Assembly: GCF_026210795.1 (NCBI RefSeq)
Contig: NC_089431.1
Location: 2,790,001-2,854,000, forward strand
Source: Rhizophagus irregularis
Taxonomy: Eukaryota; Glomeromycota; Glomeromycetes; Glomerales; Glomeraceae
DNA: 64,000 nucleotides
Direction: 5' to 3'
The translations under genes were made by a program, and so were the position numbers. Below the pieces are notes generated by a model. It saw only the letters and a list, made by a program, of their open reading frames with translations. It was not told the DNA's origin and did not search any database. Shown here in pieces: positions 58,264 through 64,000 of this stretch. The first letter of the stretch is position 1. Each line of letters begins with the position of its first letter.

Positions 58264-58877
58264 ATGGTCAGACACCGCTCTCAACGTTCGAAGGAAAAAC
58301 GAATTGCTCGCATTAAGAGCAAGAGAGGAAGTGCTCGTCAGGTAGTTGCAGGTGGGTTCCTCTCTATGATATCCTGGGGGCTTAGATTGTTCTAAAGAGG
58401 GCTTGTGGACGTTTGTCCTGAAATGATCCTGTGGACGTCTTTGGATTGTTCTAAAGGTGACTTGTGGACGTCTGTTCTAAAACGAATCTGTGGACGTCTA
58501 AGCGGTATCGGTGTCAACCTAAGATGGAGAAACCCGCTTGGTCGAGCTGCGCATAGATCAAGTTAACCAATTTTTTTCCCCCATTAGATTACATAAAGGA
58601 ATTGGAAAAAAAGGTGCAGGAACTTCAAGAGCAAGTGAATGGTATGGATCGGGCTTACAGAGATGACCAGAGAGAATTGCTGCGTGTACATAATGAATTA
58701 AAGAAGGCAGAGAGGAAGTAAGTAATCAACTTTTTTGCTAATAAGGTTCCTTAAATTAATATAATTTTTCACTTTTATTTTATTAGGATTACTCGTTTAG
58801 AAGGGGAGGAAAGGGATGAAGAAGGCCAAGAAAGAAGACAAAGAAGGGGACAGGGACGAGGGAAAAGGGGAAAATAA
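58264..58877 (+). CDS. Small basic/coiled-coil (bZIP-like) protein 2
   Basis: Exons 58264-58351, 58588-58717, 58787-58877; 309 nt, 102 aa. The donor at 58352 (GTGGGT) is chosen over the one at 58342 because only the former keeps the frame open. Basic head MVRHRSQRSKEKRIARIKSK then RGSARQ, followed by a long heptad helix (DYIKELEKKVQELQEQV, then ELLRVHNELKKAERK, ITRLE). The end is a Glu/Arg- and Gly/Arg-rich tail (RRGQGRGKRGK). bZIP-like, but the canonical Asn of the basic region is replaced. Paralogue of the 57076 gene. A TATATATA site lies about 170 bp upstream. Probably nuclear; dimerisation between the two products is possible but unproven. Confidence 0.65.
58384..58502. repeat. TGTGGACGTCT repeats inside an intron
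   Basis: Four copies of TGTGGACGT(C/T)T in two larger units (GATTGTTCTAAAG.G..TTG) within intron 1 of the bZIP-like gene 2. The intron is unusually GC-rich for this window. Confidence 0.6.
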
Positions 58878-59688
58878 ATTTTTGTATAATGTTATTTATA
58901 TTCCTAATATATTTTTTCATCTATATGTTAATAAATATTAATAATATAATATGTTACAAATTGTTTATTATCGTTGTTGTAAGTTGTAAATATTGACGTG
59001 CTTGGTAAACTAGTTTTAAGAATGAAGGATAAAATCTAGCGCAAGAGTAGTGACAATACAAAGTGCAATAAAATTACAGGTATTGCGAATAAAATGACTA
59101 AAGAGCCAAAAGACAGAATGAAAAAAAGAAAGATATAAATGAATGTAAACGAAAATGATGCAGACCTAACCTGACGTTATACATTATATGTTATACTGTA
59201 CGAACACTGTTGTGATATTAAAGTCAATCAGCAAATATATATATATATTTCAAATAAATCTTAATAAAAAAATCGACGTGTAACTGAATGATAAATTTTC
59301 TTTACCTGAAGATTTTTTTAGGTCTCTCGGTTCGTAAGACGAAAACGTCTAACGTAATGATTCCAATTTATGATCGCATTGCACATTGCGCAAGTTTAAT
59401 AACCCACCTATTATTTTTTTTATTTATTTATTATATATCTAATAATTATTTTTACAAGAGAAAAAAAAATTTTTTGTCAATCCTAACTGTTACATTCTGC
59501 TACCATCAAAATTGTCATTTTTTTTTAGTGAGAAAATTTTTTATTTGCGAAAAAAAAATACCGAATGGGAGAAATGTGGATGTTGCACAGAGTTTAATGT
59601 GTCACGCTAAGGTGGTGGAACATCATTATTATAACACAATTAAATCTTACCCATTTTTGGTTCATCAAATCCCACTTTGCCATTAAAG
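58878..59688. other. Intergenic region
   Basis: No gene supported. The 132-codon open frame at 59288-59686 is rich in Phe/Leu/Ile/Tyr, crosses homopolymers and has no splice context; I reject it. Confidence 0.45.
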
Positions 59689-59696
59689 TATAAATA
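59689..59696 (+). promoter_or_regulatory. TATA box of the 59925 gene
   Basis: TATAAATA within CATTAAAGTATAAATACACC, 229 bp before the ATG at 59925. Confidence 0.45.
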
Positions 59697-59924
59697 CACC
59701 GCTTCCATTAAAAGATGTAAAGATGTAATTCAATATCGAATTACATATTACGATTAATATGTCGCAGCAAAAAAGCCATGAAATAGAATTACATATTACG
59801 ATTAATAAATTTATCAAAAAAAAAATTAAAAATTCATTTTTTGGTTTTTCTTCTTTCTCTAATTCTCTTCTTTTTTTAAAAAAATACTGAATTCTTTCTA
59901 CCACCTTTATCGCAATTTTAAAAC

Positions 59925-62194
59925 ATGGACTCTTTAAGATCAGTAAAAATACCAATTATCCAGCTGCAAAAAAGTATTTTACCTTATAATTTTGATTCTG
60001 AAGAACAACCCGAAACAGAACAGCCTGCAACAGGTTTGCAAAGTTAATTATTTATTTTGTATCTAATTCTAATAAATCAATTAGGCAATTTCTATTTGTA
60101 CACGGGGTGTTTAAACACGGGTCATATTAGTAGATTAAAAACGGCATTCAAAACCTCCTTTAATGCCTTAAGTAAACTTGCAGAGCAGGTGAAAATACAT
60201 ATATTTATCTGTAATATAATAAGAATAAAAAGTAAAAGAGTATAATGTCGGTAGCATTCAATTTCAAATTAAAAAACAAAAAATTAGTCTATTAAAAATT
60301 ATATTTATATGACCCGTGTGCAAACACCCCGTGTAAACTTAGAAATTTTCAATCAATTAATATCTACTTCAATTTTGAATCAATATTTCATAATTGGATA
60401 TATTTAAAGATAAACAAGAACCATTGGTCCTAATAATTTCTCCAAGTGTTACAAGTGACGATGGCTCTTCTGGTTCTCCCAGTGTCGGGGTTGGGGTTTC
60501 TGAAACTTTTAGTAATAATGGCACTAAAAAACCAAATATAAATAATGAATTTTTTGACAATGATGATAGGAATGAAGAACAGGATCATGGTCAAGGTTAG
60601 TTTTAAAATTAATATGATTTTGTAGGTTGTTTCGTCTTTTTCTTTTGTTATTTACAAAAAGTAAATTCTTTTTTTCTTATTTATATTTTATAGATGATCA
60701 AGTAAAAGTATTGGATACCAATACTGATGATGCTAACGAAGATTTTTGTAAGTTTCAATTTATATCTTATAATCTTAGTAATTTAGAGCAAACAGTAATA
60801 TTTAAATTTATGTTTATTATTTTCTATTTATTGTAATGTATAAGGTTCAACCCAAAAAAATGATAAAAAAAGAACGAAAATTGGTAAATTTTCGCATTTT
60901 TTTTCTTACCTTGTTGATTAACAAAAGAGATACTTACTTTTTGTTATTTTAAATTATATTAGATACCTCGATGCGTAAAAGGGCTAAACCGGGTATTGTA
61001 TAATTCACAGAAAGTAAACTCTGAAACTTGAATTTGAAATAATATATATATTTTTCTTTAGACGAAAAAATATTATTGGCCATTAATAAGATCGGAGGTC
61101 CCACAATAGATTCGTTATTATATTCATTGAGCAAATTGAAAAATACCGGAGTTAAAAGTGTAACAATGAACTTGGTTAATAATAATATACGACTTATGGA
61201 TTCCACAGGAACATTAGTGATAAAGCCAAATCACGTTAACTCCGATGATATAACAATTAATGCCAGTTTTCCTCATTATGATTATAATCAAGCCTCGGAT
61301 CTCAGCTTCGAGGCAAATATTATCGAATTAAAGAAATTCAAAGAATTGGATATGGCAAGTATAAGATTGGCGGAAGATTTGCATAAGCTGCTAGGTTATA
61401 TTGGTAAATTGCCAAATAATCCACCTATACGTGATAGGTCAATCTTCAGTAAAAAAGAAGAGTATAGAGAAGCCCTCATTAGTCATTTGGAAAAGATTAA
61501 TTCAACACAAGATTTTCAATTATTTCGTGGTACTCAACGTATTAATTTGATTTCTGATGACAATCAAAAAAGTTGCAGTTCTTTTAAAATTTTACCAATT
61601 CGTGTGCAAGAAAAGACTTCATCACTTACTGAATTATCCGATGAATTCAAGAAGATTGCAAAAGATTTATCGGAGGATATATTTTTATCCGTAATGGGAG
61701 AAGCAAATGAGCAAGGAAATAAAGAAATGGCCAGACGCAAGGAACTAAGGTTCCATGTCGGGTTTTTTAAGTCATACATACAATTACAGGCTTTTTGTGA
61801 GATAAACTTAAACAGAAAACAATCAGAGACGACAAAATCTCAAGCAAAAATATTAATTGCTCAATTTTACCCCTTAATTTCTTTACCGAATTTGGAATTG
61901 ATGCTTCAGAGAGCACCACGTATATACAGGTTACTAGAAGTAGCCAATTTTGATTGGCGACTTTTAGATTCTTTCGAAGAATTAAGCGCATGTTTTTTTA
62001 AGAGTGGAGTAAAGACGGCAATTAACTTTGAAATATGGATCAATTTGGTCCGTACAGGCAAGCTGATTAGTTATGACGAAGAATTAAAAACTCAAGAAAG
62101 AAATAGGGAAAACAAGAGGATTAAAATTGAAATTATTAAGGAATATTTTGATATTTCAGGGGTTAATTTTGACGAGATGGTTGGTAATGAGTAG
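59925..62194 (+). CDS. Orphan protein, 516 aa, six exons, MITE in intron 1
   Basis: Exons 59925-60033, 60410-60595, 60694-60747, 60845-60883, 60963-60992, 61062-62194; 1551 nt = 517 codons. The N-terminal ~130 residues are acidic and probably disordered (DSEEQPETEQPATG; SPSVTSDDGSSGSPSVGVG). Two adjacent basic clusters, KNDKKRTK and MRKRAKPG, encoded by exons 4 and 5, look like a nuclear localisation signal. The last exon encodes a ~375-residue mostly helical core with no motif I recognise (SLLYSLSKLKNTGVKSVTMN; ELMLQRAPRIYRLLEVANFD). Codon use and intact phase across six exons argue for a functional gene. Intron 1 holds the 267-bp element at 60084-60350. It sits between transposase copies, so an element origin is possible. 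No function is proposed. Confidence 0.7.
60084..60350. mobile_element. 267-bp inverted-repeat element with 9-bp target duplication, copy B
   Basis: Near-identical to 31139-31404: left GGCAATTTCTATTTGTACAC, right GTGTAAACTTAGAAATTTTC, long inverted ends with CACGGGGTGTTT. Flanked by AATCAATTA on both sides (60075-60083 and 60351-60359). It lies in the first intron of the 59925 gene without disturbing its splice sites. Confidence 0.88.
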
Positions 62195-62489
62195 GTATTT
62201 ATAAATTAACATTATAAGTAATTTAGTAATTTTACATGAATAAAAGGCTAAATAATATGCAATCTTTTATTGTTTGCGCATTCTAACATTTGCTAAATAA
62301 ACTTGCTATAATTGCTATCGTTTACTATCATAAATAAATAAATAAATAAATCAATTTGTGGCTTAGCCTATTTTTACATGAAAAAAACTCCGATATGTTA
62401 TTTATGTATACGTTTTTATGTATTTATTTAAAAACGTTTTTTTTTTAATACATTTATTATTTACATCAATTTGTTGTTAATGGTTTGGA
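62195..62489. other. Intergenic, AAAT-rich
   Basis: Short (AAAT)n run at 62332-62352; nothing else. Confidence 0.45.
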
Positions 62490-62948
62490 ACATTGTTCCA
62501 GTTGGTTCGATATTTTGTTAAACGCTTCATCAGATATAGAATGGAGTACTTTTACATGTAAAAGACGTAGTCCTTGAATTAATTTATCTAAAAAATTAAA
62601 TGTTAATTAATGATCTAGTTTAAAATTTTAAATTTATAATATTAAACATACCGTCCCATATTTTATTCTCTTTTTCTGCTGTTATTTCAAATTCCTCAAA
62701 ACCATCATACTCTTCAGAAGTACCACTTTCTGTCTCTGAATTATCATTATCATAATTATCAATGATCTTAAAAGGTCCATAATCATAATCATCAAGAATT
62801 TGATCATCGCTAAAATAATTGTAATTATTAGGAAAATGTAAGTTATATTTTTTATTATAAATAATCGATCAATTACCTTTTAGATGTATCTTCTAACACT
62901 GAAGGAAATGGAACATCAAAGCTTTGATTATTACTGTCACTAAAGTCA
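62490..62948 (-). pseudogene. Truncated Tnp2 transposase copy 2 (N-terminal exons only)
   Basis: Minus-strand pieces match exons 1-3 of the 54833 transposase: the end of exon 1 (FPSVLEDTSKR before a GTAAT donor near 62878), an acidic exon 2 (62790-62655) and the start of exon 3 (KLIQGLRLLHVKVLHSISDE, 62590-62510), which then diverges and stops. The catalytic core is absent. Not functional as a transposase. Confidence 0.7.
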
Positions 62949-62949
62949 T

Positions 62950-63229
62950 ATTATAACAACAATTAGTAAATTAGTAAAAGTAATTTTTACTTTTAGCAAT
63001 GACAGTACGATATATTAGCTAATATTTTAGGAGGTATAATGATAATTTTAATTATTCGTAGATAAAGTAAAAAAATTGACTATGCTGATTTTAAATAAGG
63101 GCAATTTTAACAAATAAGGGAAGGTTTTCACTTTGACAATCTCAATTTAGTGTAGCGAGAGGTCCCTGACAATAGGAGAAATAATGGTAAGACAACAGTA
63201 AAACAAAAATTTTAAAAAACTTTCGTCCA
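62950..63229. other. Spacer between the two truncated Tnp2 copies
   Basis: Contains one AAAAGTAATTTTTACTTTT palindrome (62977-62995). No gene. Confidence 0.45.
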
Positions 63230-63259
63230 TTGATGAAACTTACCGAAAGTTCATCATTC

Positions 63260-64000
63260 CAAAAATATGCTTTTCTTTCATATTTAACGCTATACAACTG
63301 TTTTTGCAAGTATCATATTTTTGCGGTTTAAAAGGAATTATGTTATTGATTTTTTTTTCAACTTATAAATTGTTAAATTAGAATTAATATTATCGAGTAT
63401 TTTGTTAAATGCAATATCGGATATCGAATGAAGTACTTTTGTATGTAAAAGGCGTAAGCCTTTGATCAATTCGTCTAAAATAAATAAAAAAAAGTAATTA
63501 AAAATTGTAATCACAATTATCGATGTAATATTAAATATATACCATCGTTTATGTCTTCTATGTCATTAAATTAATTGTCCATTTCTGTAAATTCATCATT
63601 CTCTTCAGAAACATCACTTTCAGTTTCCATATCTTCTACTTTATCATTTTCATCATTATCAAGACTTGGATTATCATCACAATCATAATCTTGATTTGGA
63701 TTGTTATTATTACCATTATCTTCATCAAGACTTGAATTATCATTATCACCATTATAATTTTCGTTATAATTGTTATAATCTTGACTTGGATTGTCATTGT
63801 CACCATTATAATCTTCTTGACTTGGATTATTATTATCGTCTTCATTATCAAGACTACTTTGATGAATAATATAATTAGCAAAAAGTAAAATTTACTTTTT
63901 GTTATAATTTCATTAATTACCTCTCATTATCTGAAAGACTATTCACCGAATTTATATCCGATTTATCTAATTCATCAAACTTTCTTTTTTCAGCTACATT
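63260..64000 (-). pseudogene. Truncated Tnp2 transposase copy 3 (runs off the window)
   Basis: Minus-strand exon 1 end (AEKRKFDELDKSD..., 64000-63927), intron 1 with the same AGTAAAATTTACT palindrome as copy 1, acidic exon 2 (63860-63545) expanded by tandem DNDNPSQDYN-type units, and exon 3 (LRLLHTKVLHSISDIAFNKI ... DTCKNSCIA) ending near 63270 where similarity stops. Frame breaks occur around KKKSIT. The 5' end lies beyond the window. No catalytic core. Confidence 0.7.

Noticed and set aside
59288-59686. 132-codon plus-strand open frame
   Set aside because: Hydrophobic low-complexity composition across homopolymers, no splice or family support.
63636-63881. Open frames on both strands in the Asp/Asn repeat
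   Set aside because: Shadows of the repeat-expanded acidic exon 2 of the third Tnp2 copy.

Overview
This is an AT-rich, intron-dense eukaryotic window with no prokaryotic features. The genes have many short exons and small AT-rich introns (donors mostly GTAA, GTAT or GTGA; acceptors TTTAG, TATAG or TTCAG). The gene content is typical of the large transposon-loaded genomes of arbuscular mycorrhizal fungi: kinases of the hugely expanded Glomeromycotina type (a CX2CX9CX2C zinc ribbon followed by the NWTS/WIxYDxF leader and a kinase-like domain), alpha-arrestins with PPxY tails, a CACTA-type Tnp2 transposase, a Crypton-like recombinase fossil and many short inverted-repeat elements. Rhizophagus (Glomeraceae) is the best guess. 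This rests on protein resemblance recalled from the family, not on a search.

Layout. 0.4-24.4 kb is a kinase cluster. Three dual-domain genes lie on the minus strand (7434-4832, 12598-9980, 19068-16487), each encoding an N-terminal canonical TKL-like kinase, a zinc ribbon and a second kinase-like domain whose DFG motif is lost. Two single-domain kinases form an inverted pair (14447-16003 plus; 24377-22785 minus). Between them lie chimeric kinase pseudogene fragments, an LRR pseudogene, a gag/ORF1-like fossil and fold-back elements. Several family members are decaying: a 1-nt deletion in the second dual gene, a 4-nt deletion plus HRD to HCD in the plus-strand single kinase, and a frame-swapped tail in the first dual gene.

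24.5-36.6 kb is gene-poor, very AT-rich and dominated by mobile-element remains. It holds a 1.1-kb element with an 8-bp target duplication, a 694-bp decayed inverted-repeat element, two nested TA-flanked elements, an AATATCA/TGATATT cluster, a 266-bp element with a 9-bp target duplication and a Crypton-like tyrosine recombinase pseudogene. 36.6-43.0 kb carries two tandem alpha-arrestin genes. 44.4-50.7 kb is satellite-rich; at its centre is a roughly 4-kb element with GTCCCTA-type inverted ends and mirrored subterminal arrays, enclosing a four-exon SANT/Myb-like gene (47250-46626) whose exons are all short.

51.2-64.0 kb holds a ten-exon CACTA-type Tnp2 transposase (minus, one frameshift), then a plus-strand run of small genes: a 220-aa protein with PPEPxTDEQV repeats and an AT-hook-like tail, two tandem basic/coiled-coil (bZIP-like) genes, and a 516-aa orphan whose first intron carries a second copy of the 9-bp-TSD element. 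Two truncated N-terminal copies of the Tnp2 gene close the window, the last running off the end. Exon coordinates were worked out by hand from splice signals and reading-phase arithmetic, and should be read as careful predictions. No tRNA, rRNA or CRISPR array was found.
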